64,000 nt of DNA, taken from Azorhizobium oxalatiphilum. Its GTDB lineage: Bacteria; Pseudomonadota; Alphaproteobacteria; Rhizobiales; Xanthobacteraceae. This document shows positions 27,435-35,952 of this stretch, one piece after another. Where the stretch lies: contig NZ_BMCT01000001.1 of the NCBI RefSeq assembly GCF_014635325.1, forward strand, positions 587,743 through 651,742, in the 5' to 3' direction. A program made the position numbers and the translations under genes. The notes beneath the pieces are model-generated. The model saw only the letters and a program-made list of their open reading frames with translations, was not told the DNA's origin and did not search any database. Within the stretch, counting starts at the first letter, position 1; each line of letters starts with the position of its first letter.

Positions 27435-28967
27435 ATGGCGATCAGTGCGATTGGAAAGTCCGGGGTTCTGCCATTCGGCCGGCGGCTCGCCGCCCGCCTG
27501 CTGCTCGCGGCCGGACTTGTGGCGGCGGCGTCCGGTGCCGAAGCCGCGAAGGACAGGCTGGTGGTGGGCATGCCGGTGGAACCCACCGGGCTCGACCCCA
27601 CCATCGCCGCTCCCGTTTCCATCGGACAGGTCACCTGGCAGAACGTTTTCGAGGGCCTGACCCGTATTGATCGGGACGGCAAGGTCCAGCCACAGCTGGC
27701 GAAGAGCTGGACCATTTCATCCGACGGCCTTGTCTATCGGTTCGCCTTGCAGGACGGCGTCGCGTTCCATGACGGCACGCCGTTCGATGCAAGCGTGGCG
27801 AAGTTCGCGCTCGACCGCGCGCGGGGAGAGAAATCCACCAATCCACAAAAGCAGTTCGTCGAGGCCATCACGAGCGTCGAGGCGCCGGATGCCGGAACGC
27901 TCGTGGTGACGCTGAAGCGCCCCTCCAGCGATCTCCTTTATCGCCTCGGCATGCCGGCGGCCGTGATGGTCGCCTCCAGTTCCGCCGAGGCCAATCGGAC
28001 CACGCCCATCGGCACCGGCCCTTTCCGTTTCAAAAGCTGGGCGAAGGGGGACAAGGTCGAGCTGGAGCGCAATCCGGCCTATTGGAACAAGGCGAAATCT
28101 CCCGCCCTCGTCAGCGCCACGTTCCGCTTCCTGCCTGATCCGCAGGCGCAGGCGGCGGCGCTCAAGGCCGGCGATGTGGATGCGTTTCCCGAGTTCAGCG
28201 CGCCGGAACTCTATGGCGCCTTCCAGAAGGACAAGAACTTCACCACGAAGGTCGGCAACACCGAGCTGAAGATGGTGGCGGGCATGAACAATGCCCAGAA
28301 GCCGTTTGACGATATTCGCGTGCGCCGGGCACTGATGATGGCGGTGGATCGCAAGGCGTTGGTGGAAGGGGCATGGTCCGGCTTCGGCACGCCCATCGGC
28401 AGCCACTACACGCCCAATGATCCCGGCTTTGTGGACCTGACCGGCGTGCTGCCCTACGACCCGGCCAAGGCGAAGGCACTTCTGGCGGAGGCGGGCTATG
28501 GCAAGGGCCTGACCTTCACCCTCAAGATGCCGCAGATGGCCTACCTCTCGCGTTCGGCGGAGGTGCTGCAGGCCATGTTCGCGGATGTGGGCGTGACCAT
28601 GAATTTGGTGCCGACGGAATTTCCTGCGAAATGGGTGCAGGAGGTGTTCAAGGATAAGGCCTATGACATGAGCATCATGACCCATGCCGAGCCACTCGAC
28701 CTCGATATCTATGCGCGGGACAATTATTACTTCAATTACAACAGCCCGAAGTTCCGGGACACCTACAATGCCGCCAACGCTGCCACCGATCCGGCCGAGC
28801 GCACACGGCTGATCGGCGAGGCCCAGCGTATTCTCGCGGAGGAAGTGCCGGCACTCTATCTGTTCGTGATGCCCAAGCTGGGTGTTTGGAGTGCGAAGCT
28901 GGAGGGCATGTGGGAGAACGAGCCCGTACCTTCCAACGACCTGACCGATGTGCGCTGGCGCGAATGA
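27435..28967 (+). CDS. Peptide/nickel-type ABC transporter substrate-binding protein (SBP family 5)
   Basis: 510 residues from ATG 27435, six bases after AGGGG; ATG 27429 and an upstream frame to 27369 are less likely. Signal peptide: RRLAARLLLAAGLVAAASGAE with cleavage near AEAAKD. Family-5 features: LVVGMPVEPTGLDPT, PQLAKSWTISSDGLVYRFAL, VAFHDGTPFDASVAKFALD, GTGPFRFKSW and VRRALMMAVDRKAL. Periplasmic receptor of the second dipeptide-type importer. The amidase at the operon end suggests amide-bearing ligands, but that is inference. Confidence 0.92.
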   Translation: MAISAIGKSGVLPFGRRLAARLLLAAGLVAAASGAEAAKDRLVVGMPVEPTGLDPTIAAPVSIGQVTWQNVFEGLTRIDRDGKVQPQLAKSWTISSDGLVYRFALQDGVAFHDGTPFDASVAKFALDRARGEKSTNPQKQFVEAITSVEAPDAGTLVVTLKRPSSDLLYRLGMPAAVMVASSSAEANRTTPIGTGPFRFKSWAKGDKVELERNPAYWNKAKSPALVSATFRFLPDPQAQAAALKAGDVDAFPEFSAPELYGAFQKDKNFTTKVGNTELKMVAGMNNAQKPFDDIRVRRALMMAVDRKALVEGAWSGFGTPIGSHYTPNDPGFVDLTGVLPYDPAKAKALLAEAGYGKGLTFTLKMPQMAYLSRSAEVLQAMFADVGVTMNLVPTEFPAKWVQEVFKDKAYDMSIMTHAEPLDLDIYARDNYYFNYNSPKFRDTYNAANAATDPAERTRLIGEAQRILAEEVPALYLFVMPKLGVWSAKLEGMWENEPVPSNDLTDVRWRE

Positions 28968-28999
28968 CCATCTGCTCACCATGCGTTGCCGCGTGCCAT

Positions 29000-29015
29000 A
29001 GCCGGCGTTCCGGCT
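29000..29015 (+). promoter_or_regulatory. Small hairpin directly upstream of the permease start codon
   Basis: Inverted repeat AGCCGG (29000-29005) and CCGGCT (29010-29015) ending one base before the ATG at 29017. No Shine-Dalgarno sequence is seen there. It occupies the ribosome-binding region and may dampen permease translation relative to the binding protein. Confidence 0.35.
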
Positions 29016-29016
29016 G

Positions 29017-29964
29017 ATGCTGTCGATCATTGCGCGGCGGTTCGCCGGCCTGCTGCTGACCCTCACCGTCATGTCTGCCGCAGTGTTCGTGGTCATGGAG
29101 GTGGTACCGGGCGATCCCGCCGCCATCCAGCTGGGCACCTCGGCCCGGCCGGATACGCTGGCCGCCTTGCGTGCGAGCATGGGGCTCGATCAGCCGGCGC
29201 TCGTGCGCTACCTCGCCTGGGTGGGGGGGATGCTGCACGGTGATTTCGGCACCTCCTTCACCTATGGCGTGCCGGTGGCCGGGCTGATCGCTGAGCGGCT
29301 GGCGGTCACGCTGCCGTTGGCGGTCATGGCCATTGTGCTGTCCACTCTCATCGCCATCCCGCTCGGCGTGCTGGCCGCCGCCCGCCATGGCAAGGCGGCC
29401 GACTATGGCGCGACCCTGTTCGCCCAGCTCTGCCTCGCCGTGCCGAATTTCTGGATCGGCCTTCTGCTCATCGTCGTCTTCGCTGTCGGGCTGGGCTGGT
29501 TTCCGGCAGGAGGTTTTCCCGGCTGGAGTGCCGGCATTGGGGCGAGCCTGAAGGCACTGCTGCTGCCGGCGCTCGCGCTTGCCTTGCCACAATCTGCGGT
29601 GCTGGCGCGAGTGATGCGGGCTGCGGTACTGGATGTGATGGGCGAGGAATTCGTCGCCACCGCCCGCGCCAAGGGGCTGACCCGCCGTGCGACCCTCTGG
29701 CGGCACGTGGTCCCCAATGCGTTGGTGCCGGTCGTTACCATTCTGGGACTTCAGTTCTCCTTCCTGATCGCCGGCGCAGTGCTGGTGGAGAATGTCTTCG
29801 TGCTGCCGGGTCTCGGCCGTCTCGCGTTCCAGGCACTGGCCCAGCGCGACCTGCTGGTGATCCGTGACGTGGTGATGTTCCTGGCGGCGCTGGTGGTGGT
29901 GGTGAATTTCCTCGTGGACATGGCCTATCTGGTGCTCGATCCTCGCCTGCGGGGACGGACATGA
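29017..29964 (+). CDS. ABC transporter permease (DppB/NikB type)
   Basis: 315 residues with six TMs. The N-terminus MLSIIARRFAGLLLTLTVMS has the first TM, and the conserved VPGDPAAIQLG and MGLDQPALVRYLAWV follow. The coupling region is AKGLTRRATLWRHVVPNAL and VENVFVLPGLGRLAFQALAQRD. Membrane channel subunit of the second peptide/nickel-type importer. Its stop overlaps the next permease start by ATGA (29961-29964). Confidence 0.93.
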   Translation: MLSIIARRFAGLLLTLTVMSAAVFVVMEVVPGDPAAIQLGTSARPDTLAALRASMGLDQPALVRYLAWVGGMLHGDFGTSFTYGVPVAGLIAERLAVTLPLAVMAIVLSTLIAIPLGVLAAARHGKAADYGATLFAQLCLAVPNFWIGLLLIVVFAVGLGWFPAGGFPGWSAGIGASLKALLLPALALALPQSAVLARVMRAAVLDVMGEEFVATARAKGLTRRATLWRHVVPNALVPVVTILGLQFSFLIAGAVLVENVFVLPGLGRLAFQALAQRDLLVIRDVVMFLAALVVVVNFLVDMAYLVLDPRLRGRT

Positions 29965-30782
29965 GCGCCGCCTTGCGCCGCCTGCCGCTGTTGCTCGGAG
30001 GTCTGCTCACCGCGACTATCCTCGGTATTTCTTTGCTCTCGCTGGTCTGGACGCCGGAGACGCCGACGCGCATGCGTTTCGCCCTCAAGCTCAGGCCGCC
30101 TTTGGCGCAGGGACTGCTCGGCACCGATCATTTTGGCCGTGACGTTGTTTCCATGCTGATGGCCGGTGCGTGGAACTCGCTCTCCATAGCCGGGCTGGCG
30201 GTGCTGCTCGGCGCGAGCGTCGGCACGCTGCTTGGTTTGACGGCGGCGGCGAGAGGAGGCCTGCTGGATAGCCTTCTCATGCGGCTGGCCGATATCCTCT
30301 TCGCCTTCCCCGCCGTGCTGTCGGCCATCATGCTGGGCGCGCTCATGGGACCGGGGGCGCTGACTGCGATCATTGCCATTGGCGTGTTCATGGTGCCGGT
30401 TTTCGCCCGCGTGACGCGCAGCGCCGCCGTGCAGGTGTGGGCGCGGGACTATGTGCTGGCGGCGCGCGCCGCCGGCAAGGGCGCATCGCGCATAACGCTG
30501 GAACATGTGCTGCCCAACGTTTCCGGCCAGATCATCGTGCAGGTGGCGTTGCAGTTCGGGCTTGCGGTCCTCACCGAGGCTGGCCTGAGCTTCCTCGGGC
30601 TCGGCGTTGCGCCGCCCGCGCCCACCTGGGGGCGCATGCTGGCGGATGCGCAGACCTATCTGTCGGCGGCGCCTCATTTGGCGCTCGTTCCGGGCATCGC
30701 CATCGGCCTGACGGTCCTCGGCTTCAACCTCTTGGGCGATGGGCTGCGGGATCTTCTGGACCCGCGACGGGGAGGGGGCTGA
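29961..30782 (+). CDS. ABC transporter permease (DppC/NikC type)
   Basis: 273 residues, six TMs, with the DppC-type GTDHFGRDVVSMLMAGAWNS and the coupling loop TEAGLSFLGLGVAPPAPTWGR. Its short N-terminus lacks the long cytosolic extension of the first locus's DppC-type protein. The stop (30780-30782) overlaps the ATG of the fused ATPase by one base, so all membrane and ATPase parts are translationally coupled. Confidence 0.93.
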   Translation: MSAALRRLPLLLGGLLTATILGISLLSLVWTPETPTRMRFALKLRPPLAQGLLGTDHFGRDVVSMLMAGAWNSLSIAGLAVLLGASVGTLLGLTAAARGGLLDSLLMRLADILFAFPAVLSAIMLGALMGPGALTAIIAIGVFMVPVFARVTRSAAVQVWARDYVLAARAAGKGASRITLEHVLPNVSGQIIVQVALQFGLAVLTEAGLSFLGLGVAPPAPTWGRMLADAQTYLSAAPHLALVPGIAIGLTVLGFNLLGDGLRDLLDPRRGGG

Positions 30783-32440
30783 TGCTCTCGGTCTCGGACC
30801 TCTCCATCGCTCTCGGGCCGCCCGGCATGCCGTCGCCGCAGGTGGTGCGCGACGTGTCCTTTCATCTTGCTGCCGGTCGTACGCTGGGCATCGTGGGCGA
30901 GAGCGGGGCGGGCAAGTCGGTGTTGCTGCGGGCGCTGATCGGCCTGTTGCCGGACGGCATGCGAGCGAGCGGCACGGTGGCGTTCGAGGGGCGCGATCTG
31001 CTGCGTCTGTCCGAGGCGGACATGTGCCGTGTGCGTGGCGCGCGCATTGGCATGATCTTTCAGGAGCCCATGAGCGCACTCAATCCTGCACGCCGCGTGG
31101 GCGAGCAGATTGCCGAGGGCATCCGCTGGCACCGCGGCGTCCCGGCCGCCGCGGCGCGGGCGGAGGCGTTGCGTCTGCTGGAGCGGGTACGCATCCCCGA
31201 TGCCGGGCGCCGCATCGACGCCTTCCCGCACGAACTCTCCGGCGGCCAGCGCCAGCGCGTGGGCATCGCCATCGCGCTCGCCACAAGGCCGGCGCTGCTG
31301 CTGGCGGACGAGCCCACCACGGCACTGGATGTGACCGTGCAGGCTGAGATTCTCGACCTGTTCGATGAACTGGTGGCCGAACTCGGCGTGGCGCTGGTGA
31401 TCGTCAGCCACGACTTCGGTGTCATTGCCCGCATCGCGGATGACACACTGGTCATGAAGGACGGGGCGCGCGTGGAGGCTGGCGGCACGGCAGACGTACT
31501 TCGCGCGCCGGGCCATCCTTATACGCAACGCCTGCTGGCCGCGATGCCACGCCGGGCGGCCGTGCCCCGGTCGTCCGGCGTGGCGCCGGCCGAAGAGGCT
31601 CCCCTTCTGCAACTGCGTGGCATCACGCGGGATTATCCTGTCGGCCCGACGCCGCTGTGGGGGCGGCGGGAAAAACTGCGTGCGCTGGATGGTGTCGATC
31701 TCGACGTGCCGGTGGGCAGCATCTTCGGCATCGTGGGGGAGAGCGGCTCGGGCAAGTCGACGCTCGCTCGCATTGCCATGGCACTGGAGCGACCGACGGC
31801 GGGCCGGGTACAGTTCGCGGGTGAGGATCTCTTTGCCTTGCCGGAGCGCGATCTACGCCTGCGGCGCCGGCAGTTCCAGATGGTGTTTCAGGATCCGTAC
31901 GGTTCGCTCGATCCGCGTGTCCGCATTGGCCGCACCATCGCCGAGCCTCTGGATCTGCTGCCCGATGTGCCACACGGAGCGGAGCGGGAGAAACTGGTGG
32001 CGCAGACGCTGGAGAGCGTGGGCCTCAAGGCGGAGGATGCGAGGCGCTTTCCCCACCAGTTTTCCGGCGGGCAGAGGCAGCGCATCGCTATTGCGCGAGC
32101 GATCATTACCCGCCCCAGGCTGGTGATCGCCGATGAGGCCGTCTCCGCGCTGGACGTTTCCGTGCAGGCGCAGATTCTGGATCTGCTGCGCGAGCTGCGC
32201 GACAGCCACGGCATCACTATCGCCTTCATCACCCACAATCTGGCGGTGCTCCAGGCCATCGCCGACCATGTGGCGGTGATGAACCGGGGGCGCATCGTGG
32301 AGGCTGGACCGGCCCGCGCGATCTTCGATGCCCCGCGCGAGGCCTATACGCGGCGCCTGCTCGCGGCCCAGCCCGTGATTACGGCCGGTGGGCGCGGTAG
32401 CCGATCGATACCCCCTTCTCCGTCATTGCCCGCCGGATAA
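30782..32440 (+). CDS. Fused two-domain ABC ATPase (DppD-DppF fusion, GsiA/YejF-like)
   Basis: 552 residues from ATG 30782; the upstream open frame overlaps the permease gene and is not used. Two complete NBDs lie in tandem. Domain 1: Walker A GESGAGKSVLLRAL, signature LSGGQRQRVGIAIAL, Walker [13 protein letters not shown]. Domain 2: Walker [14 protein letters not shown], signature FSGGQRQRIAIARAI, Walker B LVIADEAVSALD, where Ala replaces the usual Pro of DEP. The linker is around residues 255-275. The fusion replaces the two separate ATPases seen in the first peptide importer. It powers the DppB/C-type channel. Confidence 0.92.
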   Translation: MLSVSDLSIALGPPGMPSPQVVRDVSFHLAAGRTLGIVGESGAGKSVLLRALIGLLPDGMRASGTVAFEGRDLLRLSEADMCRVRGARIGMIFQEPMSALNPARRVGEQIAEGIRWHRGVPAAAARAEALRLLERVRIPDAGRRIDAFPHELSGGQRQRVGIAIALATRPALLLADEPTTALDVTVQAEILDLFDELVAELGVALVIVSHDFGVIARIADDTLVMKDGARVEAGGTADVLRAPGHPYTQRLLAAMPRRAAVPRSSGVAPAEEAPLLQLRGITRDYPVGPTPLWGRREKLRALDGVDLDVPVGSIFGIVGESGSGKSTLARIAMALERPTAGRVQFAGEDLFALPERDLRLRRRQFQMVFQDPYGSLDPRVRIGRTIAEPLDLLPDVPHGAEREKLVAQTLESVGLKAEDARRFPHQFSGGQRQRIAIARAIITRPRLVIADEAVSALDVSVQAQILDLLRELRDSHGITIAFITHNLAVLQAIADHVAVMNRGRIVEAGPARAIFDAPREAYTRRLLAAQPVITAGGRGSRSIPPSPSLPAG

Positions 32441-32462
32441 CGGCTCCGAGGATCGTCCCGCC

Positions 32463-33854
32463 ATGTCGTCCCTGCTCGATCTGTCCGCCGTCGATCTCAT
32501 GGCCGCCTACGAGGCGAAGACGCTATCTCCCTCGGAATATTTCGCGGAGCTGTTGCCCTATGTGGAGGCAAGCGAGCCCCGGCTCGGCGCGCTCTATGCC
32601 TTCGATCCTGACCGGGTGCGGCTGGAAGCCGAGGCCGCCACCGAACGTCTGGCGAAGGGCAGGCCCAATGGCCCGCTCGACGGCGTGCCTGTCACGCTGA
32701 AGGAACTGATCGCCACCGAGGGCTTGCCGGTGCCGCTCGGTACGGCGGCGAGCCCCCTTGTCCCGGCCACAGCGGATGCGCCGCCTGCCGCCCGCATGCG
32801 CGAGGCGGGTGCCATCCTGCTCGCCAAGACCACAGTGCCCGATTACGGCATGCTGTCTTCGGGTCTCTCCAGTTTCCATACGCTGGCACGCAATCCGTGG
32901 AACCTCGCCTGCAATCCCGGTGGCTCCAGCGCGGGGGCTGCTGCGGCGGGCGCAGCGGGATATGGGCCCTTGCATGTGGGTACGGACATCGGCGGCTCGG
33001 TGCGCCTTCCTGCGGGGTGGTGCGGGCTGGTGGGGTTCAAGCCGAGCCTCGGCCGCATTCCCATCGATCCTTATTACGTTGGCCGTTGCGCGGGCCCCAT
33101 GACCCGCACTGTGGCCGATGCGGCGCTGATGATGCGGTTTCTCGCCCTTCCCGACCCAAGGGATGCGACCAGCCTGCCACCGGAAGACATCGCCTGGAGC
33201 TCGTTTGCAGGAACATCGGTAAAGGGTCTGCGCCTCGGACTGATGCGGGACGCCGGCTGCGGCATGGCGGTGGAGGAGGAGGTGTGGGATGCGGTGCTGG
33301 CCGCTGCCCACCTCTTCGCGGGGGAGGGGGCAGAGATCATCGCGGTGCCGGGTGTGCTGACGCGCGCCATGCTGGATGGGCTCGATGATTTCTGGAGTGT
33401 CCGCTCGTGGGATGAAATTTCAGCCCTGCCGGGGGAACGGCGAGAGAAGGTGTTGCCCTACATTCGTGCCTGGGCGGAGCGCGGCAGCGCTGTGGATGGC
33501 GCGCGGGCGGTGCGCGGCTTCAACCAGACCTTCGCCATTCGGCAAGCCTGCGCGTCCCTTTTCACGGAGCTGGACTTCCTGTTCACCCCCACCAATCCCA
33601 TCGCTGCCTTTCCGGCCGACTGGGCCTCCCCGCTGAATGATCCGGAGCGACCGTTCGAGCACATCGCCTTCACCGTGCCGTGGAACATGTCCGAGCAGCC
33701 GGCCCTCTCCATCAATTGCGGCTTCACGAAAGGTGGCATGCCCATCGGCCTGCAGATCGTCGGGCGGCGTTTCGCGGACCTTGATGTGCTGCGTCTCGCC
33801 CGCTTTTATGAAGAGCGGAGGGGACCGATCACCCACTGGCCGAAGATGGCGTGA
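32463..33854 (+). CDS. Amidase signature family hydrolase
   Basis: 463 residues from ATG 32463. The Ser-cisSer-Lys triad is recognisable: Lys in VPVTLKELIATEG, the Gly/Ser-rich loop NPGGSSAGAAAAGAAG with the cis-Ser, and the nucleophile Ser in GTDIGGSVRLPAG. The length fits GatA-like amidases of catabolic type. Cytosolic; hydrolyses an amide to acid plus ammonia or amine. It starts 22 bases after the fused ATPase gene and closes the second importer operon, so its substrate is probably what the importer brings in. No GatB/GatC is nearby, so it is not the tRNA amidotransferase. Confidence 0.9.
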   Translation: MSSLLDLSAVDLMAAYEAKTLSPSEYFAELLPYVEASEPRLGALYAFDPDRVRLEAEAATERLAKGRPNGPLDGVPVTLKELIATEGLPVPLGTAASPLVPATADAPPAARMREAGAILLAKTTVPDYGMLSSGLSSFHTLARNPWNLACNPGGSSAGAAAAGAAGYGPLHVGTDIGGSVRLPAGWCGLVGFKPSLGRIPIDPYYVGRCAGPMTRTVADAALMMRFLALPDPRDATSLPPEDIAWSSFAGTSVKGLRLGLMRDAGCGMAVEEEVWDAVLAAAHLFAGEGAEIIAVPGVLTRAMLDGLDDFWSVRSWDEISALPGERREKVLPYIRAWAERGSAVDGARAVRGFNQTFAIRQACASLFTELDFLFTPTNPIAAFPADWASPLNDPERPFEHIAFTVPWNMSEQPALSINCGFTKGGMPIGLQIVGRRFADLDVLRLARFYEERRGPITHWPKMA

Positions 33855-34126
33855 TGGGTTGTGGAGGCCTTCGCCCACATGGTTTCCGGTGCTCCAGTGT
33901 GGAGCCGAGGCGCACGCGGCGAAACCCTCCAAGCCGGCGCGAGGTGGCTCAAGCCCTTGAAACCTCAGGTGCGATCGCCTCAGCCTCGCACAAGCCATGG
34001 TGGCTTTAAGTGCCACAGTCATTCGATGCGACGGCTGGCGGATGGTTCTTGCAGCCTGATACCGGTTTTTCAGGGTATCTTGGCGCGGCACATCCGAACA
34101 TTCATCGCTCACGCAAGAGGTGATGC

Positions 34127-34900
34127 ATGAAGGTGGTGATCCTGGCGGGTGGTCGCGGTTCGCGGCTCACTGAAGAAACCACCATTCGTCCGAAGCCGCT
34201 GGTGGAAATCGGCGATAAGCCGATCATCTGGCACATCATGAGCATCTTTGCGCATCATGGCTTCAACGAATTCATCGTCTGCGCCGGTTACAAAGGCTAC
34301 CAGATCAAAGAATACTTCGCGAACCTGGTGCTTCACCATTCCGACGTGACGGTCGACCTTGGCCGTAACCTTGTTCATTACCACCAGTCGGACAAGCCCA
34401 ACTGGCGCGTCAGCGTCATCGATACGGGCCTCGACACCATGACCGGCGGCCGCCTGAAGCGCATCCGGCCCTACCTGACTCCCGGCGAACCCTTCCTGAT
34501 GACCTATGGCGACGGCGTCGCCGATGTGGACGTGGCGCAGGAAGTGGCCTTCCACAAGGAACATGGCCTTAAGGCCACCATGTGCGCCGTGGCGCCTCCC
34601 GGTCGTTTCGGCAGCGCCAATATCGAGGGCAACCGCGTGGCCTCCTTCGTGGAGAAGCCCACCGCCGGTACCCAGCGCATCAATGGCGGCTTCTTCGTAC
34701 TGGAGCATTCCGTGCTCGACCTCATCGAGGGCGACGAAACCGTGTGGGAAGCCGAGCCGCTGGAGACGCTGGTGATGCAGGGCCAACTGGCGGCCTATCC
34801 GCACGATGGTTTCTGGCGACCCATGGACACGCTGCGCGAGCGCATCCAGCTCGATGAACTCTGGAACTCCGGTCGCGCCCCCTGGAAGGTGTGGGCGTGA
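34127..34900 (+). CDS. rfbF: Glucose-1-phosphate cytidylyltransferase
   Basis: 257 residues; the nucleotidyltransferase motif is at the N-terminus (VVILAGGRGSRL) followed by RPKPLVEIGDKPIIWHIMS, and the metal-binding Asp lies in MTYGDGVADVD. The length and VDLGRNLVHYH segment match RfbF/DdhA, which makes CDP-glucose from CTP and glucose-1-phosphate. Start ATG 34127 after AGAGG. First gene of a five-gene operon with stop-start overlaps; it commits glucose-1-phosphate to a CDP-linked deoxysugar for a surface polysaccharide. The 272-base leader before it (33855-34126) holds no recognisable gene. Confidence 0.95.
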   Translation: MKVVILAGGRGSRLTEETTIRPKPLVEIGDKPIIWHIMSIFAHHGFNEFIVCAGYKGYQIKEYFANLVLHHSDVTVDLGRNLVHYHQSDKPNWRVSVIDTGLDTMTGGRLKRIRPYLTPGEPFLMTYGDGVADVDVAQEVAFHKEHGLKATMCAVAPPGRFGSANIEGNRVASFVEKPTAGTQRINGGFFVLEHSVLDLIEGDETVWEAEPLETLVMQGQLAAYPHDGFWRPMDTLRERIQLDELWNSGRAPWKVWA

Positions 34901-35952
34901 GCGGTTTCTGGGCAGGACGCCGCGTCCTTGTAACCGGGCATACCGGGTTCAAGGGGGCGTGGCTCTGCCTGTGGCTGGAGCGTCTCGGGGCGCAAGTGAG
35001 CGCACTGGCGCTGGCCCCCGATACGCAGCCGGCTCTTTATGAGGTGCTCGGGCCGTGGGCCGGGCAGTCCCATGCTATCGTGGACATCCGCGATCGCGCC
35101 GCGCTGGCGGGCGCGGTGGAGGAGGTCCAGCCGCAGATTGTGCTGCATCTGGCCGCGCAGGCGCTGGTGCGCCGCTCCTATGCCGATCCGGTGGAGACGT
35201 TCGCCACCAACATCATGGGCACGGTGAACCTGCTGGAAGCCGTGCGCGGCGTACCGGGGGTGGAAGCCGTGGTGGTGGCGACTACCGATAAGGTCTATGC
35301 CAACGACAATGCCGGCCGTCCCTTCAGCGAGGACGACACGCTCGGCGGCAAGGATCCCTACAGCAATTCGAAGGCCTGCGCGGAACTCGTCACGCAGAGC
35401 TATCGCGACAGCTTCTTCCGCGACCATGGCGCAAAGATCGCCACCGCCCGCGCCGGCAATGTGATCGGCGGCGGCGACTGGTCCCTGGACCGGCTGGTGC
35501 CGGACTTCGTGCGGGCGCTGGGCAAGGGCGAGCCGGTGCGGCTGCGCTATCCGGACAGCGTGCGCCCGTGGCAACACGTGCTTGAACCGCTCTCGGGCTA
35601 TCTGACGCTGGCGCAGGCTCTGGTAGAGCGGCCCGACGCCGCGCCGAAGGCGGTGAACTTCGGCCCTGATCCGGAGAGCTTTGCCTCCGTGGCGCAGGTG
35701 GCGGATGGGCTGGGCGTGGCTTTCGGCATGGAGACGGCATGGCTGCCTTCGGGCGGCGTGCATCCGCCGGAGGCGAGCGCTCTTCTGCTGTCGTCCGCCC
35801 GCGCCGCCGAAACGCTTGGCTGGACGCCTCGCCTTGCCATGGACACCACCATTTCCTGGACCGCCGACTGGTACCGCGCGCATCGCGCCGGTGCCGACAT
35901 GCGGGCCTTCTCTCTGGCGCAGATCGCCGCTTACGAGGAACTTCTGCCGTGA
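34897..35952 (+). CDS. rfbG: CDP-glucose 4,6-dehydratase
   Basis: 351 residues from GTG 34897, overlapping the rfbF stop as GTGA; GTG 34891 is an alternative. Short-chain dehydrogenase fold: TGHTGFKGAWLCLWLE (NAD-binding glycines), the TTDKVYAN motif and YSNSK containing the YxxxK pair. The HTGFKG motif is characteristic of CDP-glucose rather than dTDP-glucose dehydratases. It produces CDP-4-keto-6-deoxyglucose, the branch point for dideoxy- and C-methyl sugars. There is no rfbH nearby, so the 3-deoxy route (tyvelose/abequose type) is not indicated. Confidence 0.94.
   Translation: MSGFWAGRRVLVTGHTGFKGAWLCLWLERLGAQVSALALAPDTQPALYEVLGPWAGQSHAIVDIRDRAALAGAVEEVQPQIVLHLAAQALVRRSYADPVETFATNIMGTVNLLEAVRGVPGVEAVVVATTDKVYANDNAGRPFSEDDTLGGKDPYSNSKACAELVTQSYRDSFFRDHGAKIATARAGNVIGGGDWSLDRLVPDFVRALGKGEPVRLRYPDSVRPWQHVLEPLSGYLTLAQALVERPDAAPKAVNFGPDPESFASVAQVADGLGVAFGMETAWLPSGGVHPPEASALLLSSARAAETLGWTPRLAMDTTISWTADWYRAHRAGADMRAFSLAQIAAYEELLP

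Noticed and set aside
32463-33854. Amidase as GatA of the Glu-tRNA amidotransferase
   Set aside because: No gatB or gatC nearby, and the gene closes an ABC importer operon.
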